NCBI GenBank assembly: GCA_964019135.1
Contig: OZ025253.1
Span: 32,786,548-32,850,547, forward strand
Origin: Arenicola marina
Taxonomy: Eukaryota > Annelida > Polychaeta > Arenicolidae
DNA: 64,000 nucleotides
Direction of reading: 5' to 3'
In this document: in pieces, positions 24,006 through 35,317 of the stretch
How the letters are laid out: each line of letters begins with the position of its first letter
How positions within the stretch are numbered: the stretch's first letter is position 1
Made by a program: the position numbers and the translations under genes
Notes under the pieces: generated by a model
The model's input: the letters and a program-made list of their open reading frames with translations, nothing else
Database searches by the model: none
What the model was told of the DNA's origin: nothing

Positions 24006-24442
24006 CCACAGAGCTGCCAGAGATACGCAACAATTACGAGGCTACATCTTGCTTGAGGGTTATAACGATTATCATCCACTGTTTCTCGACACTTTGTCGC
24101 TGCGATTGGGGCGACATCTGGCGACTGGCTTGGCTTACCCTTAGATTTTCGGGTTGTGCGTTGACGCCTTCCCCTGCCCCTCCCCCTCCCACACCCTATA
24201 CCTCACAGGGACCACCCGAACACCCCTTTTCCCGCCTCTTATCTTAACGGACACCCACACACTCCTCCCTCCCCCCCCCCCCCTCCCACTCCCTCCCTTA
24301 CCCTGGCCTATTTGGACACGTATTTACCCCCACCCCCTTCACCCTTCGACCCCTGAGGGCCATAAGGAATTAAGGACAGTTCTCCACACCGGTACACCCC
24401 TCCCCCCAACCCCCGCCCAATAGTGAAACCCGGCGGCAAAGG
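24006..24442. other. C-rich low-complexity DNA
   Basis: Runs of C with short CCCTCCC-type words, no gene seen. On the minus strand this is downstream of the atrophin 3' end and could be 3' UTR or flank. I saw no AATAAA on the minus strand close to the stop codon. Confidence 0.5.
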
Positions 24443-24523
24443 TCAATCGATCTCCTTGCTGACGGCGTTCTTGAGTTTGTCTTTGGCAAAGTCACTGAGG
24501 TCGCCTCCCCGTGTAGTAGTCAC
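24443..24523 (-). CDS. Candidate alternative last exon of atrophin (weak)
   Basis: Minus-strand frame preceded by CTGTAG, reading VTTTRGGDLS then DFAKDKLKNAVSKEID and a stop. The lysine-rich amphipathic end is loosely like the charged C-terminus of vertebrate RERE (DYYSRLKKEGDK as I recall it). The atrophin exon at 24784-24873 has a GT in phase 1 at 24815-24814 that could in principle splice to an AG inside this stretch and keep this frame. The pyrimidine tract is poor and the similarity short, so this may be chance. Confidence 0.25.
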   Translation of the reverse strand: MTTTRGGDLSDFAKDKLKNAVSKEID

Positions 24524-24783
24524 CTACAGCGGTCCTTTAGAGGTCATCAGCCAGCTGCTTCAACTGCCAGCAGAGACCTCCACCGTGTATAACCTTGAAT
24601 GTCCTCGGGACGACGACGTCGTGTGACCTTGACCTTGTCGTGGACAGCAGGCGGCAGGAACGCGCTGGCCCGGAAATGACGTATGGATGCGGCCGGGCGG
24701 CGTGGGAGCAGTGGCGGAGGGGGGTGGTGAGTGCGGGGGTTTGAGGGAGGGTGGGGGGGGGGGAGGAGGGCTACCTGGCGAGA

Positions 24784-24873
24784 CTAGTGGGGGAGGTGGC
24801 CGGGGGGAGGCCCACTAAGCCGCTCCCGCTCTAGCGCCAACTGTCGTTGGATGGCCTCGTGCTGTGCCGACAG
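24784..24873 (-). CDS. RERE: Atrophin/RERE exon 12 (last), C-terminus
   Basis: Minus-strand exon after the acceptor TTGTTACAG, phase 0, coding LSAQHEAIQRQLALERERLS, a short Pro/Gly/His end and a TAG stop (24784-24786). It matches the vertebrate RERE segment MHAQSAELQRLA(M/L)EQQ, a conserved helical part of the atrophin C-terminus. The preceding exon ends in phase 0 with AHQ, also as in RERE (SAAHQLQAMHAQ). It lies on the opposite strand from exons 1-10. Vertebrate RERE continues ~25 residues further; either this invertebrate protein is shorter or an alternative last exon is used (see 24443-24523). Confidence 0.85.
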   Translation of the reverse strand: MSAQHEAIQRQLALERERLSGPPPGHLPH

Positions 24874-25213
24874 CTGTAACAACGAAAACAAACAAAGACA
24901 CGTTACCTTGCCGATTATTTACGTGTTGTTGCCGTTGTTGTTGTTTACTCATTCCACTAAAAAAAGCATTGGAAGAAACCTCTTTGACGGAATAGGGCTG
25001 AGGCCATATTGGCCCTGTCCATGTTGATCCACAAGCTAGAAGGTGTTAGTATTACGTGAGCTATACCGATTCAGTGGTTCGCGTTAATATGGAGGAAAGA
25101 CGCGGTCGATTATCTCAGTGTAGGGTCAATGACGTGATACCATCATATCAGACTGCCCAAGTCGCCGCCTTCAGACGACCCCTAAGCCGGTTCCCCGTAT
25201 AGCGGTGACTTTA
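24874..25213 (-). other. Intron 11, non-repetitive part
   Basis: Intronic DNA between exon 12 and the 46-bp array. It includes the pyrimidine-rich acceptor of exon 12 on the minus strand. Nothing else recognised. Confidence 0.6.
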
Positions 25214-26287
25214 CTTGTATTATCAGGTTAACCTGGTTCCCCCACCAACGCGGCGACAGTCTGTATTATCAGGTTGACCTGGTTCCCCCACCAACGCGGC
25301 GACAGTCTGTATTATCAGGTTGACCTGGTTCCCCCACCAACGCGGCGACAGTCTGTATTATCAGGTTGACCTGGTTCCCCCACCAACGCAGCTACAGTCT
25401 GTATTATCAGGTTGACCTGGTTCCCCCACCAACGCAGCTACAGTCTGTATTATCAGGTTGACCTGGTTCCCCCACCAACGCGGCGACAGTCTGTATTATC
25501 AGGTTGACCTGGTTCCCCCACCAACGCAGCTACAGTCTGTATTATCAGGTTGACCTGGTTCCCCCACCAACGCGGCGACAGTCTGTATTATCAGGTTGAC
25601 CTGGTTCCCCCACCAACGCAGCTACAGTCTGTATTATCAGGTTGACCTGGTTCCCCCACCAACGCGGCGACAGTCTGTATTATCAGGTTGACCTGGTTCC
25701 CCCACCAACGCAGCTACAGTCTGTATTATCAGGTTGACCTGGTTCCCCCACCAACGCAGCTACAGTCTGTATTATCAGGTTATCCTGGTTCCCCACCTAC
25801 GCGCCGACAGTCTCTATATTATCCAGTTAAACTGGTTCTCAACATCTACGCGGCGACAGTCTCTATATTACCAAGTTAAACTGGTTCTCACTATCTACGC
25901 GACGACAGTCTCTATATTATCCAGTTAAACTGGTTCTCAACATCTACGCGGCGACAGTCTCTATATTATCAAGTTAAACTGGTTCTCACCATCTACGCGG
26001 CGACAGTCTCTATTATCAAGTTAAACTGGTTCTCACCATCTACGCGGCGACAGTCTCTATATTATCAAGTTAAACTGGTTCTTACCATCTACGCGGCGAC
26101 AGTTTCTATATTATCAAATTTAACTGGTTCCCCCGACTACATGGCGACAGTCTCTATACTGCCCGGTTTAGCTGGTTCTCCCGCATACACGGTGACAGTC
26201 TCTATATTACGAGTTTAGGCTGGTTCCCCCACCTACGCGGCAGCGACAGTCTCCATATTATGACGTTACGCTGGTTCCCCCGCCTAC
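25214..26287. repeat. Minisatellite, 46-bp unit, about 23 copies, filling intron 11
   Basis: Units ACAGTCTGTATTATCAGGTT + GACCTGGTTCCCCCACCAACG + CGGCG. The first ~12 units are almost identical with two alternating variants (GCGGCG, GCAGCT); later units drift to TCTCTATATTATC..AACTGGTTCTCACC. The array runs into the 5' splice site of exon 11: the donor (minus strand CAG|GTAGGCGGGGG) lies inside the last degenerate unit. Confidence 0.95.
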
Positions 26288-26460
26288 CTGATGGGCGAGG
26301 ATGGGGTCTGTGTTGTAGGGCGGCCGGCCCATCAGTTCCCGGTAAATGAGCTCCTGTTCGCGGGCGGCGGCCAGCAGGGGGTGGCCGGGGGGCAGGGCGT
26401 GCCCGGAGGACAAGTGGGGCCCCATCGACGTGCCGCCGCCGCCGGCCAGAGGGTCCGCGC
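26288..26460 (-). CDS. RERE: Atrophin/RERE exon 11
   Basis: Minus-strand exon of 173 nt between the acceptor TTGGCCTGACAG and the donor CAG|GTAGGC. It needs one base from the previous exon, so it enters in phase 1 and leaves in phase 0. It codes ADPLAGGGGTS, a Gly/His/Pro stretch, then REQELIYRELMGRPPYNTDP and ILAHQ. In vertebrate RERE the corresponding parts are SDPLARL and HEHEMLRHPVFGTPY..AAHQ. Exon 10 on the plus strand ends in phase 1 with RDRMERLG, so the joint reads ERLG-ADPLAG, matching AERMASLTSDPLARL across the junction. This is the key evidence that the plus- and minus-strand exons are one gene. Confidence 0.85.
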
Positions 26461-26850
26461 CTGTCAGGCCAAGCAAAGCCATTAATATACACTGAGTCGT
26501 TCTTTCGCGCTTAGCCCTGGTCTAAATGTTTCAATTATATCTAAAGTGCAACCACCATTTACTGAAGTATCTACATTTGTGGAAATAAATGAGCTGGAGT
26601 GGAGAAATCGCTCTTCTCAAAACTCTTCTCAAAGGACGATCATTTCCAAATATATATATATGTGACAGATAATTAATTTCTACTTCGTGGTACTTTGTTG
26701 ACATATTAATTACGGTTTATTAATGAAGTACTTCGACAACATTTTCAATATTTTCAAATGCAAAATTCAGCGGCTTTCCAATACATTTGCTTCGTTAGAT
26801 CGTTAAATCACACACACATACATAGACCTGTCATAACGCATGGTTTCCCA
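26461..26850. other. Intron 10 / flank, AT-rich
   Basis: AT-rich noncoding DNA upstream (in minus sense) of exon 11; a short TATATATATA run near 26650. No coding frame with similarity seen. Confidence 0.6.
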
Positions 26851-26979
26851 GCGGCCTATTTCACGGACATGCTTTAGCCGGCTACGGGGTTTAGTCGACT
26901 AAAATCGCCCATCATTTACATGGTAACTTTGGCCGACTAAGCCCCGTAGTCGGCTAACCTGCGTTCGTGAGGTCCGTCG
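26851..26979. mobile_element. Short MITE, second full copy
   Basis: Near-copy of 23879-24005 in the same orientation: GGCCTATTTCACGGACATGC, TTAGCCGGCTACGGGG, ATCGCCCATCATTTACATGG, then the inverted GCCCCGTAGTCGGCTAA and GTTCGTGAGGTCC. Confidence 0.8.
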
Positions 26980-27213
26980 CTGGTACCGTACACCAGTGGG
27001 GTTTTCAGCGTTATACGCGGGCAATGTACTCGCACCGTGGCGCACTGCCCCTATCTTTAACCTCTCTCTGTATGGTTACATAGGGATGTCCCCTCGACAC
27101 GCAAAGTCCACACGGGGCGGCGGGGTGGAGAAGGGCGGGGGCGCGAGGGGTAAACATATACCTAACTGAGGCAAACAAATAATTTGGCCGGTGACGTCCA
27201 GGCCGGTGACGTC

Positions 27214-27413
27214 NNNNNNNNNNNNNNNNNNNNNNNNNNNNNNNNNNNNNNNNNNNNNNNNNNNNNNNNNNNNNNNNNNNNNNNNNNNNNNNNNNNNNNN
27301 NNNNNNNNNNNNNNNNNNNNNNNNNNNNNNNNNNNNNNNNNNNNNNNNNNNNNNNNNNNNNNNNNNNNNNNNNNNNNNNNNNNNNNNNNNNNNNNNNNNN
27401 NNNNNNNNNNNNN
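27214..27413. other. Assembly gap, 200 N
   Basis: Exactly 200 N, a placeholder size. The left side ends in two copies of a CCAGGCCGGTGACGT-type word, perhaps the edge of an array; the right side starts inside an unrelated tandem array. The gap's two sides show no continuity. Confidence 1.
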
Positions 27414-27800
27414 AAACACTGCTACACCACGAGTAAGTTATTGTAAACACTGCTACACCACGAGTAGGTACAGTAAACACTGCTACACCACGAGTAGGTA
27501 CTGTAAACACTGCTACACCACGAGTAAGTTATTGTAAACACTGCTACACCACGAGTAGGTACTGTAAACACGGCTACACCACGAGTACGTTATTGTAAAC
27601 ACTGCTACACCACGAGTAGGTACTGTAAACACTGCTACACCACGAGTAAGTTATTGTAAACACTGCTACACCACGAGTAGGTACTGTAAACACTTACATC
27701 GCAAGTACTGTATACATTTATACTCTACTAATAAATATTTTGTAAACACTGATACACCACGAGTAAGTGATGTAAACACTGTAAAATCACGAGTAATTAT
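27414..27800. repeat. Minisatellite, ~30-bp unit, about 12 copies, cut by the gap
   Basis: Units of GTAAACACTGCTACACCACG + AGTAGGTACT or AGTAAGTTATT, degrading to the right. The array begins at the N gap, so its real length is unknown. Confidence 0.9.
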
Positions 27801-30800
27801 TGTGAACTACTGTTGCAGCATTGAATAAATACTGCGACCAGCTCGCAGTCCGTGAAGACTGCTAAACGTTACCACTATATCACTAATATAGTAGCCATGA
27901 CGACGAGACTGCTAGCACGTGTGTTGTCTTGTCCTTCTACATGTTCTGACCTTGACCTCCTTCTGTCTGTGTCTGCATCACATATCCGCCTCTATTTACT
28001 ATTCTAACCATCGACTTAATGGAGGATACCCACCGAGAGAGGGAGGCACTGGTAACTGTAGATATATATGTATATATATATATATCAAGTGTTGCAATCG
28101 TCGCGAGCGCTCCAAGCAGTTTCAGATCGATTCCCCGGTCCTGTTGAGGAAATGTCAGCGTTTCTTCATTAGCTGTTTTATAAGGTGTGCGGTGAGACGG
28201 CGTGATACCGTGAGGCAGCGTTGGACCGCAGGGGGTGGGAGGGCGGGGGGTGGCGGAGACTGGAGTGGGTAGGGGATGGGGCCGTATCTGATAGGGACCT
28301 ATCGGGGATGCGCCCGGGCCTGCCGGCGGGCCCCTGCCGGCGGCGCGGGCCGCTGGGTACCCCCACCACCCCCAGCGGGGGGGGCCGGCCCCGGTCGCCC
28401 CGGGGTTGTCTCCCGTACCCCCGCCGGTCTGATGGGCACCCCCTCCGGGTCGGTCTAATTTCAGGGGCCGGGGTCGTGCTGTGTGTGATATTACCAAGCC
28501 CCGGGGTGGGGGGTCCCCGCCCGTCGGGAGGGTGAGATGCCGCTAGCCGACCCCCCCCCCCCCCCCCGGCTCCCCCCACCTACCTTTGCTGTGCCCTGGC
28601 CTGATGCATGATCAGTCAGCTTCTGTGTTTGTGTGAGTAAAGGCGAGGGGTGATGGTGGGGTGTGGGCGGAAAGGATGGGTTGGCCTCCCCCCCCCCCTC
28701 CCCTCCCTGGTAGGCTGGGCTCGGCGGTCGGATGGGGGTAGGAGGGTAAGGTCGCCACCCCCGTCCGGAGCTGGCGCTGGGGGGGGGGGGGTGGAGGGGC
28801 TACGGGGAGGGTAATGGGAGTGCTAGGGGGAGGAGCGGAGGGGGGGGTGCGGACGTTTTGGTGTGTAGGTGATCAGATCAAAGAAGACTTGGACCCGGCG
28901 CAAGCAGGTACCAGGTGCGGCGTCCAGAAAGGCGCATACCAACTACCATGGTCTCCCCGTACCTCCGCCACCCCTCCCTCCCACCTCGCCCGCAGTCCCC
29001 GCTCCTGCCCGTCCATCCCCCGTCGTTCTGGCTTGGTATTTCGCGAACTCCTCCCCCCCCCCCCCCCCCTTGTGACCTGTACCCCCCGCTCGTTCCCTTG
29101 CCCTCCTGCACCCCGCTATCTGGCATCATAGGAACTTTAGAAGCCCGGTCGGCAGTGATCCGGCCGGCCCCTCCCCCCCCCTCCCCCCCAGATACACACG
29201 ACGCCCTGCCGCGCCTCCTCCCCCCCCTCACCCCATACACACACATCACCACCACCACCCCGGAGCCGCCTCGACTTGCGTCCTCTGTTACCTGCCTGGC
29301 GTTGCTTAGCGCGCCACCTCGCGGCAAAGGTCAGCGACGCGCGGCAGACATCAGATAAATTGCGTCATGCGATCTCCGGGGAGAGGGCGCTTTTGCCACA
29401 ATTTGTGGGCCTATTATCGCCGCCGAAACGAGTGCGATATCGGCTGTCTGACGGCTGGCGGCGGGCGGGCGGTGGGTGGGTCTCCCCTCCCTCCCCTTCC
29501 CCCCTCTCCCTCCTCCCCCCCTCTCCGCTCAGCAACCCCATGTCTCCACTGGGAGGAAGGGAGGGAGAAGCGGAGAAGGGGGATGGGAGGTGGCCGGAGG
29601 GTGTGGTGGAGGGGGTCGCTGGTGTTGTATGGAGCCAGCGCCATCATGGCTGTCGATCTTATTACAGTAACCAATCCCGTGCCGACCGTGCACGGAATAC
29701 CTCTCCGTTTCCGCGGCTATTTGTTTGGTATTACCTCTAGAGGGCGCGGTCTCCCCGTCAAGTTGTCTTACTATCAGCGATGTGCGGAGGGGGGACGGAA
29801 GGGTGGGTGGGCATTTGGAAGTCGACCGGACGGAATGGCTGCAACTGAAGAGAGCGAGACAGAAATGAAAGAAGAGTGAAAGAGAGAGAGGGAGGTGGGG
29901 GGGGGGTGACGAGAGCTGGCGGGGGGGGGGGGGTAGGGAGCTTGTTTGGGGGGGGGGATTGATTGGGGGAAGGCAGGTACACATCACTACCTGCCTTCTC
30001 TCAACCATCCTGAAACCTGCGGCACGCCTGGGGGATGCGAACCCCACACCCACCCACCCACTGATTGACATATTATGTATTCTCGGACATGGTTTAACGA
30101 TGTCTTCGTGACGACGCGGGGGTGGGGTGAGGATGGGTGCATGGGTTAGTTCCCCGGTCGGATGTCGCGTCTCCATGACGGAAAAGATAGGGGCGGTATC
30201 TAACGAGAAATGGAAACGGGAGTAAACGCCGCTGATGTAACATATGCGGGGATTGGATGACGTAACATATGTCGGTGCTGCTGGTCGCCTGTGTGTTTAC
30301 ACTGCGGACCGGAGCCATTAGGACGGCCACCGTCCGTATACATGGCGAATTGATGTAAGTAACGATCGTTATCTCGTGTTTTGTCAGAAGTGAAATTGAC
30401 ACCGACGACGGAAGGGACCAGGCGTGCCTAACACAAAAAAGTGGAAACTTTGCCTTCCTTGCCCCCCCCCTTCTCCACCCTCCACCCTCTACCCTCCACC
30501 CTCCATACCCCCCTCCCTCCTCTCCCTCTCCTACCACTCCCTATCCTACCACTTCCTCTCCTACCACCCCCCCATCCCCCATCCCACCTCCACCCCCACG
30601 CAACCAAAGCTACACCGATTGCTATTCATTCTCGTGAGTCATCGCGTTGCGATCACATCGCATCGTAGTCTTTGGTTTCCATGGTAACCGTCGTCGCGCG
30701 CACCCCCCGTTCGGTCGCCCCGGCGCCGACCGGATGTGACGTAGGCAGATCCGGACACGACCGCCGCAATGGACACGGGGTATGGGTGGCGCCCCCAGCG

Positions 30801-31068
30801 GAAGGAAATGGAACTTCCTCGGTCGCGGGACAGGTGGGAAAGTCTTCCCCACATAATCGATTGTTTTCTGGCCCGTGCGTTATGCCAATGTAGCTTAGTG
30901 GCCCTGTTGATAACCACGGCAGCTACATGGAATGCCATCTAGATGTTTCGCGCCGTCTGTGTACACCTGAAAGATACATTGGGTGAAGAAACCTCCCAGG
31001 CCATCGTTTGACATGGGGTTTAGTCTTAACAACTTGTTCCATATGTAGATGTCAAGGGTTCGATCCTA
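27801..31068. other. Noncoding, GC-rich, with CpG-dense patch at 28200-28560
   Basis: Strongly skewed DNA with long C and G runs (near 28550, 28690, 28780, 29050, 29170, 29930) and a (TA)n run at ~28068-28085. The 28200-28560 patch is rich in CpG and could be a promoter-type island, but I found no matching exon. A CTCF-core-like word CTCTAGAGGGCGCGG lies at ~29736. If the contig is in the right internal order, this is upstream of exon 1 and should be intron; no SANT, ELM2 or BAH exon was recognised. Confidence 0.5.
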
Positions 31069-31160
31069 GCTAGGGGGCTATAGCGCTCGCCTTGAGTGTT
31101 CTGGCCACCTCTGGGCCAAACGGCACGTGGATCAATGGTTCGCTGACCCCGTCCCGTAAA
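31069..31160 (+). mobile_element. Fragment of type A SINE
   Basis: Contains GGGGCTATAGCGCTCGCCTT, GTGTTCTGGCCACCT, ACGGCACGTGGATCAATGGT and TCGCTGACCCCGTCCCGT, in the order of the SINE at 41207. The family tail is missing and a tandem array follows directly. Confidence 0.6.
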
Positions 31161-31490
31161 GCGCTCTCTGGGATCTGAAGGTGGGATGGGGGGGGGGGGG
31201 GGGTGGGGGGAGGACAAAGTTCGGTTCTGGTGGTGGACTGACCCCGTCCCGTGCAGGTGTCCGGGGGGGATGGGGGGTGGGGGATGGGGACAAAGTTCGG
31301 TTCTGGTGGTGGACTGACCCCGTCCCGTGCAGGGGTCCGGGGGGGATGGGGGGTGGGGACAAAGTTCGGTTCTGGTGGTGGACTGACCCCGTCCTGTGCA
31401 GGGGTCCGGGGGGGGATGGGGGTGGGGGATGGGGACAAAGTTCGGTTCTGGTGGTGGACTGACCCCGTCCCCTGCAGGGGTCCGGGGGGG
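31161..31490. repeat. Minisatellite, ~60-70-bp unit, about 5 copies
   Basis: Units of GGTCCGGGGGGGATGGGG, GGACAAAGTTCGGTTCTGG and TGGTGGACTGACCCCGTCCC + GTGCAG. The first unit begins in the SINE's own TGACCCCGTCCCGT word, suggesting the array grew from the SINE end. Confidence 0.85.
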
Positions 31491-32780
31491 ATGAAGTGCA
31501 GGTGTATCGTTTTTGTCTTCTCTTTGGCGCGGCCTCATTAGACTCCGTCTCTCTCCGTTCGTTGACCTGTTCTAACCACATCCGCTGTTCTAAAGGCAGA
31601 GTTTAAGGGACTGACCGACCACCCGAGGAACCAATTATCAACATGGTCGTTCACTGCCAAACCGCCAACTTTCCTGTGCCCCTTTACCGCAATTGATGAC
31701 TGTGTATTCGCCTGAAAGGTATCATTATTGATGGTGAAGGAGACCGATATTTCCTTGCCATTTTTTTTTGGTCGGGGGGGGGGGGGAGGGGAGGGTGGGG
31801 GGTGATGTGCTGTGTGGTTCTGAATCAGGATGTGTGTACCCTGGTGCCCCCTTCCTGCGACGCATGTGTGCAGTCTGTCGAGTTTTGTTTATGCTGAGAG
31901 GGGTGACCAGGCAGCCAGCCTGGATACCTTGTATTGCATCTATCTATGCGGACTGTCTAAATTTCGTTTCAAGCTGGCTTGGGAGGGGTGGCTAGGGAGG
32001 GTAGTGGGTAGGGGGAGGAGTGGCAGCCTTGAAATAATGTGTTATGTGTATATAGTATGTCGAGTTTTGTTTCTCTTGAGCTGGCCAGGGAGGGGTTGCG
32101 GGTGTGGATGGGGTGGGTTGGGGGGGAGGGGGGGGGCACTGGCAGCTTTGAGATTCATCCCACATGGACTCGTTGTCCGGACTGCTCCAGTCGGTTCTGG
32201 AGAGTGTTTGATCCTGACACGGCTTTGATCCCGAATCTCGGAACCATTTGTCACGACCGCAATATGACGTTGAAAGTGCCGTAATTTGGCCTGCCACGCC
32301 CGGCGGGAAACGACTGGGTGATGACCGGTCGCGCCCTCTAGCGAATGCGGCCGGAACTAATAGGGCTTCATACAGACTGAGGGCTGGAAAACGGGGCTGG
32401 GTAGGGTGGAGAAGGTAGGGGCGGGGGTGGGGGGGGAGAGAGAAGGCGGGGTGAGTGCTGGGATACGGTTGAGATACAGGGGACGTTAACAAGGGTATTA
32501 GTGCTGTTAAATCTCGTGAAATCCCGTTTGTTATCTCGTGTTGGCTCGTGCCATGTTGTTTGTCAGACAAAGCCGGCGTTTTTCCCAACGATTTTAATCG
32601 GCTCCAAACTATCTGGGGCTACATGATAGCGCGTGGGGAGGGCGGGGGTTCTTGGGGTAGGGGGTGGGGTGGGGTGGGGTAGGGCAGGGGTAGCAATGTA
32701 GTTTGCCTTGTTCTTTCGTGTACAACCAACGTGTACCTTCCAATTGTGAGATCCGATCTTTCCGTCCCTGTATTCACCAC
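31491..32780. other. Noncoding stretch upstream of the 30-bp array
   Basis: G-rich runs and mixed DNA; a CTCF-core-like GCGCCCTCTAGCGAATG at about 32330. No coding similarity seen. Probably intronic to atrophin. Confidence 0.5.
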
Positions 32781-34980
32781 CTATCTCGCCACCGATCTTC
32801 CAATCTGTCTTCCAATTTATCTCCTAATCTATCGCCCCACCGCACATCTCGCCACCTGTCTCACCACCTCCTGTCTCACCACCTCCTGTCTCACCACCTC
32901 CTGTCTCACCACCTCCTGTCTCACCACCTCCTGTCTCACCACCTCCTGTCTCACCACCTCCTATCTTACCACCGCATATCTCGCCACCTGTCTCGCCACC
33001 GCCTATCTCGCAACCTATCTAGCAACCTATCTCGCCACACCCCATCTCGCCACCGCCTATCTCGCCACCTATCTCACCACCGCCTATCTAGCAACCTATC
33101 TCGCCACCTATATCACCACCGCCTGTCTCCCAACCAATCTCACCACCACCGCCTGTCTCCCAACCTATCTCACCACCACCGCCTATCTCCCAACCTATCT
33201 CACACCACCGCCTATCTAGCAACCTATCTCGCCACCTATATCACCACCGCCTGTCTCCCAATCTATCTCACCACCACCGCCTATCTCCCAATCTATCTCA
33301 CCACCACCGCCTATCTCCCAACCTATCTCACCACCACCGCCTATCTCCCAACCTATCTCACCACCACCGCGTGTCTCCCAACCTATCTCACCACCACCGC
33401 CTATCTCCCAACCTATCTCACCACCACCGCCTGTCTCCCAACCTATCTCACCACCACCGCCTATCTCCAATCTATCTCACCACCACCGCCTATCTCCCAA
33501 CCTATCTCACCACCACCGCCTGTCTCCCAATCTATCTCACCACCACCGCCTATCTCCCAACCTATCTCACCACCACCGCCTATCTAGCAACCTATCTCGC
33601 CACCTATATCACCACCGCCTGTCTCCAATCTATCTCACCACCACCGCCTATCTCCCAACCTATCTCACCACCACCGCCTATCTAGCAACCTATCTCGCCA
33701 CCTATATCACCACCGCCTGTCTCCCAACCGATCTCACCACCACCGCCTGTCTCCAACCTATCTCACCACCACCGCCTTTCTCCCAACCTATCTCACCACC
33801 ACCGCCTATCTAGCAACCTATCTCGCCACCTATATCACCACCGCCTGTCTCCCAACCGATCTCGCCACTATATCACCACCGCCTGTCTCCAATCTATCTC
33901 ACCACCACCGCCTATCTCCCAACCTATCTCACCACCACCGCCTATCTAGCAACCTATCTCGCCACCTATATCACCACCGCCTGTCTCCCAACCGATCTCA
34001 CCACCACCGCCTGTCTCCCAACCTATCTCACCACCACCGCCTTTCTCCCAACCTATCTCACAACTACCGCCTATCTAGCAACCTATGTCGCCACCTATAT
34101 CACCACCGCCTGTCTCCCAATCTATCTCACCACCACCGCCTATCTCCCAACCTATCTCAACACCACCGCCTATCTCCCAACCTATCTCACCACCACCGCC
34201 TATCTAGCAACCTATCTCGCCACCTATATCACCACCGCCTGTCTCCCAACCGATCTCACCACCACCGCCTGTCTCCCAACCTATCTCACCACCACCGCCT
34301 ATCTCCCAACCTATCTCACCACCACCGCCTATCTAGCAACCTATCTCGCCACCTATATCACCACCGCCTGTCTCCCAATCTATCTCACCACCACCGCCTA
34401 TCTCCCAATCTATCTCACCACCACCGCCTATCTCCAACCTATCTCACCACCACGCCTATCTCCCAACCTATCTCACCACCACCGCGTGTCTCCCAACCGA
34501 TATCACCACCACCGCCTGTCTCCCAACCTATCTCACCACCACCGCCTATCTCCCAATCTATCTCACCACCACCGCCTATCTCCCAACCTATCTCACCACC
34601 ACCGCCTATCTCCCAACCTATCTCACCACCACCGCCTATCTAGCAACCTATCTCGCCACCTATATCACCACCGCCTGTCTCCCAATCTATCTCACCACCA
34701 CCGCCTATCTCCCAACCTATCTCACCACCACCGCCTATCTAGCAACCTATCTCGCCACCTAATCACCACCGCCTGTCTCCCAACCGATCTCACCACCACC
34801 GCCTGTCTCCCAACCTATCTCACCACCACCGCCTTTCTCCCAACCTATCTCACCACAACCGCCTATCTAGCAAACCTATCTCGCCACCTATATCACCACC
34901 GCCTGTCTCCCAACCGATCTCACTCACCACCACCGCCTATCTCACCACCGCCGCCTGTCTCCCAATCTATCTCACCCACC
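32781..34980. repeat. Minisatellite, ~30-bp pyrimidine-rich unit, about 70 copies, before exon 1
   Basis: Units of CACCACCACCGCCTATCTCC + CAACCTATCT with variants (GCCTGTCTCC, ATCTAGCAAC, CGCCACCTATAT). The long Ser/His/Leu or Thr/Tyr reading frames here are by-products. The array stops about 25 bases before the exon 1 acceptor, and its last units merge into the acceptor's pyrimidine tract (CTACCTCCCCGTCCCACAG). Confidence 0.95.
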
Positions 34981-35004
34981 GCTGTCTACCTCCCCGTCCC
35001 ACAG

Positions 35005-35206
35005 AGTCGAAGGACTGGCACCATGCGGGCCGCGACAACGTGCTGCTGTGCACGGAGTGCCGACTCTTCTACAAGAAGTATGGCGACGACCGGCCGCTGG
35101 ACAGCCCCCGAGACCCGCCCCCGTTCATGTTCAAACCCGTCACCGACGACGACGAGGGCTCGCTGAGCGACAAGCACGCCCCAGCGGCGGACTCAGGAAC
35201 CAGTCG
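35005..35206 (+). CDS. RERE: Atrophin/RERE exon 1 in window: second half of GATA-type zinc finger
   Basis: Acceptor CGTCCCACAG, donor TCG|GTGAGT, 202 nt, entering with 2 nt of a split codon and leaving in phase 2. It codes [20 protein letters not shown], then [14 protein letters not shown] and [11 protein letters not shown], then [13 protein letters not shown]. Vertebrate RERE has SKDWHHGGRENILLCTDCR, KKYGELPPIEKP and PPPFMFKPV in this order. The second CxxC pair of the finger (CTEC) is here; the first should be in the preceding exon, which I did not find. The length and identity leave no doubt about the family. Confidence 0.95.
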
Positions 35207-35317
35207 GTGAGTAGCGTTCCTGATTATTGTGATGCGATGGGGTTGGGTGCGTTCGCGTGCCCTCCCCCATTGGCTCTGTTTATAACTGTCCGTTTAATGG
35301 TATAGACTTGTCGGTGC

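Noticed and set aside
25214-26287. CRISPR-like regular spacing
   Set aside because: Units are contiguous with no variable spacers, and the genome is animal. A minisatellite.
28880-28970. Plus-strand frame PGAASRKAHTNYH after a CAG, loosely like RERE KTPEAASSRAHRRH (end of the SANT part)
   Set aside because: The upstream sequence has no pyrimidine tract, no donor in the right phase follows, and only a few residues match. Treated as chance.
31069-31160. tRNA gene
   Set aside because: Has tRNA-like promoter words but no cloverleaf; it matches the SINE family.
32703-35166. Long Ser/His/Leu and Thr/Tyr frames upstream of and into exon 1
   Set aside because: Produced by a 30-bp minisatellite; frames shift with unit-length changes and the real exon starts at a clear acceptor.
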